Of a DNA stretch of 64,000 nt, positions 9,788 to 17,871 are shown in pieces. The notes beneath the pieces are model-generated. The model was not told the DNA's origin. It was given only the letters and a program-made list of their open reading frames with translations, and did not search any database. Origin of the DNA: an uncultured Eggerthellaceae bacterium (GTDB taxonomy: Bacteria; Actinomycetota; Coriobacteriia; Coriobacteriales; Eggerthellaceae); NCBI GenBank assembly GCA_910589135.1, contig CAJUSL010000001.1, forward strand, positions 77,675 to 141,674, in the 5' to 3' direction. A program made the translations under genes and the position numbers. The stretch's first letter is position 1; each line of letters opens with the position of its first letter.

Positions 9788-11065
9788 CTACTCGATTGCG
9801 CCCACCGGCTCGGGGTTGGCGAGCTTCTTGTTCATCGTGCGCTTGAACGCGATTGCGACGACGAGCGCCACGCAGGCGAGGGAGCCCATGACAATCGCGG
9901 CGACCGAGTAGCCCGAGGTGTCGAGCACGCCGCCGACGATGGCGGGGATGGCCAGCGTTCCCAGGTTCTGGCCCAGCACCACCAGCGCGACGGCCGCGCC
10001 CACGGTGTGGGACGAGCGTGCCACGAAGGGCGGGATGGCGAAGAAGAGCGCCGGCGCCGCACCCAGGAAGCAGCCGCCCAGGAACCCGACGGCATACGTG
10101 ACGGGCATCGAGGCATCCATGTTGAACCACGCGAACAGGAACACGGCGCACAGGGCGATGTTGACGATCAGCACGAGCATCTTGTCCTTTGCGCGCGCGA
10201 AGATCACGCCGATGACCACCGAGCCCACCAGCATGCCGAACGATGCCAGCATCGATGTCAGGTTCGCCTCAGTGTAGGGGCGGTCGAGTTCGACGTTCAG
10301 GTAGGTGACCGTAAAACTGTTGAACGCGTCGGTCGCGCCGCCAACCAGGAAGAACATGAAGGCGGTCAGGATGGCGAAAGGCGCGCAGTAGCCCCACAGC
10401 AGGCCGTGCTTCGGAATCTTCGGGGAAGAGCCGTCGGCAGGGGCGCTTGCGGCGGCCGCGTCGACGGCGACTGCGCCCGCGTCTGCACGCGGCGCGCATT
10501 CGGGCATCTTCACGCAGATGACGACCAGCAGCAGCGCCAGCACCGTGGACACCAGCGAAAAGACCCACATGCCGGTCCAGTCGGTTGCGGCCAGAATCGG
10601 GTTGGCGATGCCGGTGGAGAGCAGCATGCCAAGGCCAACGTTCGCGCCCCACACGCCGCTCGCGATGCCGCGCTTCTTCGGCTCGTACCACGCTGCAATG
10701 ATCACGGGGCCGGCCGTCATGGTGACGCCGTAGCCGGCTCCTTCCAGGACGCGCGTGGCAAGCAGTGCTGCGTCGTTGGTCGCGAACAGGGCGATCACGT
10801 TGCCCAGGACCGACGCCAACAGCGCGACGCTGACCACCTTGCGGGCGCCGAGCCGGTCGATCAGCGTGCCGCCGAACACCATGGCCATGACGAGCGCCGA
10901 TGCGGAAAAGGCCGTCATGAGCAAGCCTTGCATCGTGTACGAGATCCCGAGGGCATCGATCATCGACGGCTGGGAGGGAGGAACCTTCCCGTATTGCGTC
11001 GAAATGAGAATGCTTGCGACGATGATGGCCCAGACCGGAATCCAGGCGGCGACCTTCTTGGCCAT
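9788..11065 (-). CDS. MFS transporter of respiratory cassette A (LuxR side)
   Basis: A 425-residue major facilitator with about 12 membrane segments. The loop 2-3 signature is GGTLIDRLGARKVVSVALL, and a second conserved region reads IIAAWYEPKKRGIASGVWGAN. A charged central loop of about 50 residues (ECAPRADAGAVAVDAAAA) separates the halves. GGAGGAG precedes the ATG at 11065 by eight bases; a GTG three codons upstream would abut the ribosome site and is less likely. It lies downstream of the LuxR gene in the same direction. It resembles the MFS at 15456 along its whole length (for example VWAIIVASIL and YGKVPP near the N-terminus and LGARKVVSVAL), so the two flank the LuxR-molybdoenzyme unit as a duplicated pair. 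The substrate is unknown; uptake of the cassette A substrate or export of its product is a reasonable guess. Confidence 0.88.
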   Translation of the reverse strand: MAKKVAAWIPVWAIIVASILISTQYGKVPPSQPSMIDALGISYTMQGLLMTAFSASALVMAMVFGGTLIDRLGARKVVSVALLASVLGNVIALFATNDAALLATRVLEGAGYGVTMTAGPVIIAAWYEPKKRGIASGVWGANVGLGMLLSTGIANPILAATDWTGMWVFSLVSTVLALLLVVICVKMPECAPRADAGAVAVDAAAASAPADGSSPKIPKHGLLWGYCAPFAILTAFMFFLVGGATDAFNSFTVTYLNVELDRPYTEANLTSMLASFGMLVGSVVIGVIFARAKDKMLVLIVNIALCAVFLFAWFNMDASMPVTYAVGFLGGCFLGAAPALFFAIPPFVARSSHTVGAAVALVVLGQNLGTLAIPAIVGGVLDTSGYSVAAIVMGSLACVALVVAIAFKRTMNKKLANPEPVGAIE

Positions 11066-11234
11066 GGCGACCACTCCTCCCCCGGGATGACGATAGCATC
11101 AACGGATGCCGTGCATAGGAGCATGGTTGCGCATATGGAAGGCGCGCGCATCCACCGCGCGTCGCTATATTGCGGCGATTCCGGCGGTATGAGGGGGAGT
11201 ATTATGCGCTTACGCTTGGAGAACGCTGCCGCGC

Positions 11235-12704
11235 TTACTGCTGGAAGTCTTCCTCCACCATGTCGATCAGCTCTTGCTGCGAATGGATGTCCACCTTCCG
11301 GTAGATGTGGTAGATGTGCGTCTTGACGGTGTGCGTGGATATGTAGAGCTCGTCGGCGATGTAGCCGTAGCTGCGCCCGCGCGCCAGCATCATGAAGATG
11401 CGCTCCTCCTGCTTCGTCAGCTTGTGCTGCTCGGAAATGTCGCGGCATCTGTCCTTCCACGCATCCTGGAACTGCGTGGACTTCGCGACGCCCGCTTCCG
11501 ACTCCTCGCCGCCGCCCGTGATGGTCATGTACAGGATGATCATCATCACCAGCACCACCGACGATACGCCGAACCCGGCGTTGAACCGCTCGGAGCCCAG
11601 CAGCGCGAACAGCACGTAGCCGATGGCCCAGCCCAGGAAGATGCCCAGAAAGTTCACGAACGTGGCGGTGCTGGTGTAACGGAACAGCCCCAGCCGCCGG
11701 TCGCGCACCTCGTCGGCCAGGTCGCCCCACCCGATGGCGTCGAAGCAGGTGAACCCGAACACGGCGAACGACAGGAACACCACCTGCAGCGTGGTGTCAA
11801 CGTAAGGGAAGGGCAGCATCGCCACGGCCGCCAGCATCAGCAGCACGCGGCGGAACTTGTCGGCGTCGATGCGCATCTTGAAGCAGAACGTGCACGCCGC
11901 GAGGAAGGCGGCCGAGAACAGGATGGACAGCACGATGACGAAGATCAGGTGGTTCACGCACGCCAGGTACAGAACCGCGTACGACACCACGCCGAACGAC
12001 ACCGTATATATAAGTGTGAGCGGAACGAAGTTGCGCAGCTCCGAGAAGCGCGCCTTCAGCGAATCCGCGTGCGTCTTGGCCTCGGCGCCTTGGGCGTGCT
12101 GGTCGCTGGAGGCGTCCATCCTGCGGCCGGCAGCGTAGGTGAAGACGCACGCGAGCATCGGCAGCACCATCACGCCCGCGACCATCAGCGTCGGCGCGAA
12201 CAGTTGCGGAACGGCGTACAGCGCGGCCGCCACCAGGAAGCTGAGCGAGATGCACCGCGAGATTTTCGCGCGTTTCAGCCAGATGAGGAACCGGATGGTC
12301 TTCATCAGCACGAGCGACGACGCCAGGCCCGACACCGCCCAAAGCACGGCCACCGCGAAGAACGGCAGGGGGATACCCAGCGTGACGAGCAGCGCGGGGA
12401 TGCCGTTCAGGCAGCTCGTCAGCGCCAGGATGACGAACCCGCGCAGCCCCTTGAAGAAAGCCTCGGCCTTCTCGGGCATCAGGCTGACGGCAAGGGTCGT
12501 CAGCGCCGACGTTCCGGCGAAGATGACCAGCAGCAGGCAGTATCGCACTATGCCTTCGTTGCCGAACGGGTTCAGCGCGACCGAGGAAAACGTCGCGAAG
12601 ATCCACGCCCAGTATGAGCCCAGCGAGATGATGCCGAACACCAGGATCGTCGAGTCGTTCCCGAACAGGTGGTCGTCGCGTTCCGGGGTATTACCTTTGG
12701 TCAT
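11235..12704 (-). CDS. LuxR-family regulator with polytopic membrane N-terminus
   Basis: A 489-residue protein with about 10-12 membrane segments over residues 15-400 and a C-terminal LuxR helix-turn-helix. The DNA-binding part reads LTKQEERIFMMLARGRSYGY, then IADELYISTHTVKTHIYHIY, with the usual RKVDIHSQQELIDM end. The start is the ATG at 12704, preceded by GGAGGAG. This membrane-LuxR architecture is widespread in Eggerthella and relatives, where such regulators sit beside and control molybdoenzyme operons. Here it is divergent from the cassette A molybdoenzyme, with 150 bp between them, and 169 bp upstream of an MFS gene in its own direction. The likely role is sensing a substrate in or through the membrane and switching on cassette A; the ligand is unknown. 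Confidence 0.92.
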   Translation of the reverse strand: MTKGNTPERDDHLFGNDSTILVFGIISLGSYWAWIFATFSSVALNPFGNEGIVRYCLLLVIFAGTSALTTLAVSLMPEKAEAFFKGLRGFVILALTSCLNGIPALLVTLGIPLPFFAVAVLWAVSGLASSLVLMKTIRFLIWLKRAKISRCISLSFLVAAALYAVPQLFAPTLMVAGVMVLPMLACVFTYAAGRRMDASSDQHAQGAEAKTHADSLKARFSELRNFVPLTLIYTVSFGVVSYAVLYLACVNHLIFVIVLSILFSAAFLAACTFCFKMRIDADKFRRVLLMLAAVAMLPFPYVDTTLQVVFLSFAVFGFTCFDAIGWGDLADEVRDRRLGLFRYTSTATFVNFLGIFLGWAIGYVLFALLGSERFNAGFGVSSVVLVMMIILYMTITGGGEESEAGVAKSTQFQDAWKDRCRDISEQHKLTKQEERIFMMLARGRSYGYIADELYISTHTVKTHIYHIYRKVDIHSQQELIDMVEEDFQQ

Positions 12705-12854
12705 ACTTTCTCCTCCATAGCCTGCTACAGGGCGTATTCGCATAAATACGGACGTTTCCCCGATTCACGCGAACGAAGCACTGATTCACCATGTGGTCAG
12801 CTTACAGGACGTCGTTTCTGCGCCCTGGGACTTCAAAGGAAGAAGGAGGATGCA
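12705..12854. promoter_or_regulatory. divergent control region of cassette A with candidate operators
   Basis: Two arrangements stand out. An inverted repeat CGTATT-N6-AATACG lies at 12733-12750. A direct repeat GATTCAC at 12762-12768 and 12783-12789 is spaced 21 bp, about two helical turns. Either could bind the adjacent LuxR regulator. The ribosome site GAAGGAGGA precedes the molybdoenzyme ATG at 12855. Confidence 0.4.
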
Positions 12855-15107
12855 ATGAGCGAAAAGAGGGAATACACCCTCGTCGATCACAAGGAGCCGT
12901 ATCGCTACGACGACAACGGCCTTCATGTGACGCGCGGCAGTGCCTGGTCGGGACCGGGTTGCCATCTGGGGTGCGGGGTGCTTATGTACACCGACGACGA
13001 TGGCAAGCTGGTCAAGGTTGAGGGAGACCCTGAGAACCCCTTCAACCAGGGGCGGCTGTGTTGCCGCTGCCTCGCGCTTCCGGAGGTAGTATATCACGAG
13101 GATCGCGTGCTCCATCCCATGAAGCGCGCCCGCGAAGACCGCGGCAAGGACAAATGGGAGCGCATCTCTTGGGACGAGGCGTACGAGATGGTCACGTCGC
13201 GGTTCTTGGAAATCAAGGAGAAGTACGGCCCGGAATGCATCGCGTTCTATTCCGGCACCGGCCGTGACATCGGGCAGTACATCACGCGTTTGGCCTGGGG
13301 ATTCGGAAGCCCGAACTTCGTCTTCGCGATGAGCGGCCAGTCGTGCTATTCGCCGCGCGTCGCCGGCTGCTTCTCGAACACGGGCGCGTTCTGGCTGGGC
13401 GACTACTCCCAGCAGTTCGCCGACCGCTACGACGACCCGCGCTGGGAATGCCCCGAGTACGTGGTGGTGTGGGGCAACAACCCGCTGGTGTCGAACTCGG
13501 ACGGGCTGTACGGCCACTGGGTGATCGACGTGATGAAGCGCGGCGCCAAGCTGATCGTCATCGACCCGCGCCTCACGTGGCTGGGGGCGAAGTCCGAGCA
13601 GTTCCTGCAGGTGCGTCCCGGCACCGACGCCGCGCTTGCGCTGGGCATGATCAACTTCATCATCGAAGAGGACCTGTACGACCACGAGTTCGTGGACCTG
13701 TGGTGCTACGGCTTCGAAGAGCTGGCCGAGCGCGCCAAGGAGTACCCGCTTGACTACGTGGAGGAGGTCACGTGGATTCCGCGCGACAAGATCGAGCGCG
13801 CCGCCCGCAGCATCGCGCAGGCGAAGAACGCCATCCTGCAGTGGGGCGTTGCGATCGACCAGACCAAGGAGACCATCCCCACGGCGCAGGCGCTGCTGTC
13901 GCTGTTCGAGATCACGGGCCACATGGACAAGCCCGGCGCCATGGTGCCGCCGCCGTCCATCCTGTACTACGCAGGCGGCTGGGGCGAGGAATTCCTGACG
14001 CCCGAGCAGAAGGCCAAGCTGATCGGCCTGAAGGAATACCCGCTCATCCAGATGGGCTTCCAGGAGGCCGTCACCGACGAGTACATCAAGGCGCTGGAAA
14101 CGGGCGAGCCCTATCGGTTCCGCGCGGCGTGGATGCAGACCACGAACCCCTTGGTGTGCACGGGCGTCGACCCGAAGCGCTCGCTGGCGGCGCAGAACAA
14201 TCTGGAATTCATCGTGTACGTCGACCTGTTCATGACGCCGACCGCCATGGCGCTGGCCGACGTGTTCCTGCCCGCATGCACCTATCCCGAGCGTGACGGC
14301 ATCCGCATCGGCGACGGCATGCAGCGCGGCGAGACCATCAACAAGGTGATCGAGCCTTTGGGCGAGAGCAAGTCCGACATGGAGATCTGCCTGGAGGTGG
14401 GCAAGAGGATCGCCCCCGAGGCATGGCCGTGGGAGACGGTGGAGGACATGTTCTCCAGCATCCTGGAGGAGACGGGCTACGACTTCGAGGAGATGCAGAA
14501 GATCGCGCCGGCCTACATGCCGTTTGAGTACCACCAGCACGAGAAGGGCCTTCTGCGCAGCGACGGACAGGTCGGCTTCGGTACGCCCACCGGCCGCATC
14601 GAGCTGTGGTCGAACTTCTACAACACGTGCGACTTGGACCCGCTGCCCTATTTCGAGGAGCCCTCGCCCGGCCCGGTGTCCACCCCCGAGCTGCTGGACG
14701 AGTACCCGCTGGTGCTCACGACCGGTGCGCGCATCTGGTCGATGTTCCATTCCGAGCACCGGCAGATTCCGCACCTGCGCGCCCTGCATCCGGATGCCAT
14801 CATCCAGGTGAATCCGAAGACGTGCCGCGAGTACGGCGTGAAGCACGGCGACTGGGTGTGGGTGGAGAACCAGCGAGGCCGCTGCAAGCGCCGCGTCATC
14901 GAGACGCCCGTCGTGGAGGAGCGCGTATGCTCCACCGACCATGCGTGGTGGCTTCCCGAAGCGCCGGCCGAGATGGAGGACGGCCTGTACGGCATGTGGG
15001 ACCTGGACGTGGGGAACCTCATCGAGTACAAGTGCGGCAAGTCCGGTTTCGGCGCCAATTACAAGACGCTGCTGTGCAAGATCTACAAGGTTGAGGAAGG
15101 TGAATAG
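12855..15107 (+). CDS. molybdopterin (bis-MGD) oxidoreductase, cassette A
   Basis: A 750-residue enzyme of the DMSO reductase superfamily. A [4Fe-4S] site is seen near the N-terminus: Cys36 and Cys40 (GPGCHLGCG), then Cys69 and Cys72 (GRLCCRC). Cofactor-binding stretches follow (WERISWDEAY, VVVWGNNPLVSNSDG, RPGTDAALALGM, LVLTTGAR). Cys164 in MSGQSCYSP is the best candidate molybdenum ligand. There is no twin-arginine or other signal peptide, so the enzyme is probably cytoplasmic. It belongs with the branch holding acetylene hydratase, pyrogallol transhydroxylase and actinobacterial catechol dehydroxylases; this is family knowledge and does not fix the substrate. A ferredoxin and an MFS follow directly. 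It is a clear paralogue of the enzyme at 45671 (shared MKRAREDRGKDKWERISWDE). The frame stays open upstream, but GAAGGAGGA four bases before the ATG fixes the start. Confidence 0.92.
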   Translation: MSEKREYTLVDHKEPYRYDDNGLHVTRGSAWSGPGCHLGCGVLMYTDDDGKLVKVEGDPENPFNQGRLCCRCLALPEVVYHEDRVLHPMKRAREDRGKDKWERISWDEAYEMVTSRFLEIKEKYGPECIAFYSGTGRDIGQYITRLAWGFGSPNFVFAMSGQSCYSPRVAGCFSNTGAFWLGDYSQQFADRYDDPRWECPEYVVVWGNNPLVSNSDGLYGHWVIDVMKRGAKLIVIDPRLTWLGAKSEQFLQVRPGTDAALALGMINFIIEEDLYDHEFVDLWCYGFEELAERAKEYPLDYVEEVTWIPRDKIERAARSIAQAKNAILQWGVAIDQTKETIPTAQALLSLFEITGHMDKPGAMVPPPSILYYAGGWGEEFLTPEQKAKLIGLKEYPLIQMGFQEAVTDEYIKALETGEPYRFRAAWMQTTNPLVCTGVDPKRSLAAQNNLEFIVYVDLFMTPTAMALADVFLPACTYPERDGIRIGDGMQRGETINKVIEPLGESKSDMEICLEVGKRIAPEAWPWETVEDMFSSILEETGYDFEEMQKIAPAYMPFEYHQHEKGLLRSDGQVGFGTPTGRIELWSNFYNTCDLDPLPYFEEPSPGPVSTPELLDEYPLVLTTGARIWSMFHSEHRQIPHLRALHPDAIIQVNPKTCREYGVKHGDWVWVENQRGRCKRRVIETPVVEERVCSTDHAWWLPEAPAEMEDGLYGMWDLDVGNLIEYKCGKSGFGANYKTLLCKIYKVEEGE

Positions 15108-15109
15108 GC

Positions 15110-15445
15110 GTGGCTGAATACGGACTGCTGATAGATTACGATTGGTGCACGGGCTGCCACACGTGCGAGGTGGCATGCCAGATGGAGCACTCGCTTCCGC
15201 CCGACCAGTGGGGCATCAAGCTGACCGAGGTGGGCCCGTGGGAATATGCCCCCGAGAAGTGGCAGTACGCCTACATGCCCGTGCCGACCGACCAGTGCGA
15301 CCTGTGCGCGCGTCGCACCGCCGAGGGAAAGCTTCCCACGTGCGTGCACCATTGCCAGGCCCAGTGCATTCATTACGGGCCGCTGGACGAGCTCGCCAAG
15401 AAGCTTCCCGGGAAGACCAAGCAAACGCTTTTCAGCCTGAGATAG
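15110..15445 (+). CDS. ferredoxin-type [4Fe-4S] electron transfer protein, cassette A
   Basis: A 111-residue protein with two cysteine groups: CTGCHTCEVAC near the N-terminus, and CDLC followed by CVHHCQAQC near the C-terminus, enough for up to two [4Fe-4S] clusters. It starts at GTG two bases after the molybdoenzyme stop, with AGGAAGG about ten bases upstream, so translation is probably coupled. It is much shorter than DmsB-type subunits (about 200 residues). It resembles the 108-residue partner of cassette C (both have the 20-residue stretch YCTGCHTCEVACQME with small changes). It probably passes electrons to or from the molybdoenzyme in the cytoplasm. The electron donor is not encoded nearby. 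Confidence 0.9.
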   Translation: MAEYGLLIDYDWCTGCHTCEVACQMEHSLPPDQWGIKLTEVGPWEYAPEKWQYAYMPVPTDQCDLCARRTAEGKLPTCVHHCQAQCIHYGPLDELAKKLPGKTKQTLFSLR

Positions 15446-15455
15446 GGGGCGTCAT

Positions 15456-16694
15456 ATGAGCAAGGTGAAGAAAATAATGCCGTGGGTGCCGGTGTGGGCG
15501 ATCATCGTCGCGAGCATTCTGGTGAGCTTCGAATACGGCAAGGTGCCGCCAGCTGCTCCCAGCATGATCGAGGTGCTGGGCATCTCGTATACGACGCAGG
15601 GGCTGCTGATGACGATGTTCTCCATCGCGGCCGTCGTGATGGGGCTCATCGGCGGCACGATGATCGACCGGCTGGGCGCGCGCAAGGTCGTGAGCGTTGC
15701 GCTTGCGCTGACCATCGTCGGCAACGTGGTCGGGCTGTTCTGGACGAGCGATGCGGGGCTGCTGGTCACGCGCGTGCTGGAAGGCTTGGGCTACGGCGCC
15801 ACGATGACCGCCGGGCCCGGCGTGATCGCCGCGTGGTACGAGCCCAAGAAGCGCGGCCTTGCCAACGGCGTGTGGGGCGCGAACGTGGGCGTCGGCATGA
15901 TGATCTGCACGATGTCGGCCACTCCCATCATGGAGTCCAGCGGCTGGTCGGGCATGTGGATCTTCGGCCTGGTGGGCGCCATCCTGGCGTTTCTGCTGGT
16001 CGCCATCTTCGTGTGCATGCCGCCCGAGGGTGAGCGTAAGGATGCGATGGACCTGCCGCCGGCCACCGACGCCGACAAGAGCCATGGCGTGCTGTGGGGA
16101 TACCTCGCCCCGCTGCCCGTGCTCGCCGCGGTGATGTTCTTCCTGGTGGGCGGTGCGACCGACGCGTTCAACGCGTTCACCATCACGTACCTGAACCTGG
16201 AGCTCGGCGAGGCCGAGAGCATGGCGAACATGACCGCCACCATCGCCTCGTTCGGCCTGCTGGTCGGCGCGGTCATCATGGGCTTCCTGTTCGCGAAGGT
16301 GCGCGACAAGGGCATGGTGCTGCTGGTCAACATCGCGCTGTGCGCCATTGCTCTGTTCGCGTGGTTCAACCTTGACCTGTCGCCCGAGATGATGTGCGTG
16401 GTCGGGTTCTTCGTGGGCTGCTTCCTTGGCGCTGCGCCGACCGCGTTCTTCGCAGTGGCGCCCATGGCCGCCCGCTCGCCTGGGACCATCGGCGCCGCCA
16501 CCGGCATGGTGGTGCTGGGCCAGAATGCCGGCACGCTGTTGATTCCCACGGTTGTGGGCATGATTCTGGACGCTGCCGGATACGGCGCCGCTGCCATGTT
16601 CATGGGCGGCATCAGCGTGGCGGCCGCGCTCATCTGCATTGCGTTCCGCGCGCTGTACAAGAAGCATGTCGCGGTCACCCCGGAGGCGCAGTAG
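15456..16694 (+). CDS. MFS transporter, cassette A
   Basis: A 412-residue transporter with about 12 membrane segments. Signatures are GGTMIDRLGARKVVSVALAL and AWYEPKKRGLANGVWGANVG. It begins ten bases after the ferredoxin stop, with a GGGGG ribosome site, and closes the cassette A operon. It is a near full-length paralogue of the MFS at 9788, with a shorter central loop (CMPPEGERKDAMDLPPATDA). Two related carriers around one molybdoenzyme could handle substrate and product, or be redundant after duplication. The transported compound is unknown. Confidence 0.88.
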   Translation: MSKVKKIMPWVPVWAIIVASILVSFEYGKVPPAAPSMIEVLGISYTTQGLLMTMFSIAAVVMGLIGGTMIDRLGARKVVSVALALTIVGNVVGLFWTSDAGLLVTRVLEGLGYGATMTAGPGVIAAWYEPKKRGLANGVWGANVGVGMMICTMSATPIMESSGWSGMWIFGLVGAILAFLLVAIFVCMPPEGERKDAMDLPPATDADKSHGVLWGYLAPLPVLAAVMFFLVGGATDAFNAFTITYLNLELGEAESMANMTATIASFGLLVGAVIMGFLFAKVRDKGMVLLVNIALCAIALFAWFNLDLSPEMMCVVGFFVGCFLGAAPTAFFAVAPMAARSPGTIGAATGMVVLGQNAGTLLIPTVVGMILDAAGYGAAAMFMGGISVAAALICIAFRALYKKHVAVTPEAQ

Positions 16695-16695
16695 C

Positions 16696-16800
16696 CAAGC
16701 TGCAGCAGCCGGTCTTGCGTGCTGCGGCCGGGTTCGCGTGCGGTAGCCGGCCTTGCGCGAGGCAGCCGGACTCGCGTGCGGGTTGTTCGTGGGGTTTCCG
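16696..16800 (+). repeat. degenerate GC-rich tandem repeats
   Basis: Loosely repeated units such as GCAGCCGG-TTGCGTGCGG follow the cassette A stop (units near 16703, 16729, 16752 and 16767). They carry no plausible gene. A similar degenerate run occurs at 41781-41860. Confidence 0.45.
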
Positions 16801-16829
16801 CCGGCGCATGTAAGGGACATGACCCCCCC

Positions 16830-16860
16830 GGAGGGGGCTGCCGGATGGCGGCCTCCTTTT
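16830..16860 (+). terminator. probable terminator of cassette A
   Basis: GGAGG...CCTCC closes a hairpin with inner TGCC/GGCG pairing and loop GGAT, followed by TTTT at 16857-16860. The position suits the end of the molybdoenzyme-ferredoxin-MFS transcript. Confidence 0.5.
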
Positions 16861-17002
16861 GCACGGTTGCGGTTACGGTTGGTTGCGCGGGCGCTTTCGC
16901 GTCCGCGCGGTCCTTCGCGCCGCATTGTCCGCTGCTCGTTCGCGAGCGAGCTCAACGTCATGCGCGTGCTTGTGCTGCCGCAGCACCTGACAGCCTTGTG
17001 CC

Positions 17003-17066
17003 GCCGCAGCCTGTGCCTTGTGCCTTGTGCTTTATGTTGCCGCAGCCTGTGCCTTGTGCCTTGTGC
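17003..17066 (+). repeat. two exact 28-bp direct repeats, period 36
   Basis: Bases 17003-17030 and 17039-17066 are identical (beginning GCCGCAGCCTGTGCC, with an internal double TGCCTTG). The 8-bp spacer and only two copies argue against CRISPR. No coding signal is seen. Together with the flanking repeats this fills most of the 16695-17391 gap, which holds no convincing gene. Confidence 0.75.
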
Positions 17067-17108
17067 CGCGTTCCTCCATGACCTCTTGCGTCAATCAATT
17101 GGCGGAAT

Positions 17109-17283
17109 ATGCCAAAAATGTGCCGTTTCGGGTCATTTCGCGACTGTTTCCTCTCGGGCATAGAAGTGGCATAGATCCCTGAACTGGGCATTCTTGCAGT
17201 CTTGTTGCAGCTGCGGCTGTTCCAAGGAGAAAAAACGGTCGATTTCGGCTCAAAAACGACCCGAAACGGCAATTTTTTGGCAT
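17109..17283. repeat. inverted repeat pair with ATGCCAAAAA ends (REPIN-like)
   Basis: Bases 17109-17137 and 17255-17283 are inverted 29-bp copies matching at 26 positions (shared core GCCGTTTCGGGTC), separated by 117 bp. Outer ends ATGCCAAAAA / TTTTTGGCAT match the ends of the 3545-3761 element, although the inner sequence differs. The layout (two inverted modules about 120 bp apart) is the same in both. Confidence 0.75.
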
Positions 17284-17391
17284 CAATGCCTAGTTTTCTT
17301 GCGCAGGCTGCCAAAAGGGCTCTCTAGAGCAAGATTACGCTGTCGATCGAGGCCGGCGTCTGACCAAAGTGCGGCCGCAAGGAGGATCATC

Positions 17392-17589
17392 GTGTGCTAT
17401 CCCTGTAAATGCTGCGGCAAATGCAAGCCCAAGATCGCCATGGGCCTGTGTCCGATATGCCGCACGCAAAACGACGAGGATGCCCGCACCTGCGAAGAGT
17501 GCGGATTCAGCTTCCCTCCCAAGCCGGGCACGCCCGGCGGCATCGTGGAGAGCAAGCCGCCGGTAGGAATGCGGGTACGGAAACGGTAA
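17392..17589 (+). CDS. small double zinc-ribbon protein
   Basis: A 65-residue protein starting at GTG after AAGGAGGATCATC. It holds clustered cysteines: CYPCKCCGKC at the N-terminus, then CPIC and CEEC about 12 residues apart, the usual spacing of a zinc ribbon. The C-terminus is basic (PVGMRVRKR). Longer upstream readings run into the inverted repeat and lack a ribosome site. It probably binds zinc and may contact nucleic acid or protein; no specific role can be given. It lies just before the glycogen phosphorylase promoter on the same strand but is probably a separate unit. Confidence 0.7.
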   Translation: MCYPCKCCGKCKPKIAMGLCPICRTQNDEDARTCEECGFSFPPKPGTPGGIVESKPPVGMRVRKR

Positions 17590-17622
17590 AGGTTCAATAG
17601 CTGTGTAGTGTTGCTGTGCTCC

Positions 17623-17651
17623 TTGTACGCGTGTTTGCATGAAGATAGAAT
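17623..17651 (+). promoter_or_regulatory. promoter of glycogen phosphorylase
   Basis: TTGTAC at 17623-17628 and TAGAAT at 17646-17651 are separated by exactly 17 bases. The -10 overlaps the first in-frame ATG (17650), so that ATG is unlikely to be in the transcript. This supports a later start for glgP. Confidence 0.6.
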
Positions 17652-17871
17652 GGGGCGAACCATCGATGCTTCGACGGAGGCCCCGGAGAAGGCCGACAGC
17701 AACACCCCGGTGCAGGCCGGGCCCTTGCAGGCGAGCCGTCGCGCATCTCGCACTTCGCACGACGTCTCGAAAACCTCCACGACGAAGGTGGGCACATTGG
17801 ACCATTCATCAGACAGCCCGTTGGGCACTCCATTGGGCAATTCGCCAGACAGCACAGCGGGCGACGCACGC

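Noticed and set aside
12855..15107. Naming the cassette A enzyme a specific catechol dehydroxylase
   Set aside because: The superfamily branch and gene neighbours fit, but residues that decide substrate are not known well enough to assign one from sequence alone.
17003..17066. Possible CRISPR array from two identical 28-bp repeats
   Set aside because: Only two copies, an 8-bp spacer, repeats that themselves contain short internal repeats, and no cas genes in the window.
17608..17871. N-terminal extension of glycogen phosphorylase from 17608 or 17650
   Set aside because: The residues are Ser/Thr-rich without family similarity, and a well-spaced promoter overlaps the 17650 ATG. Kept only as an alternative start.
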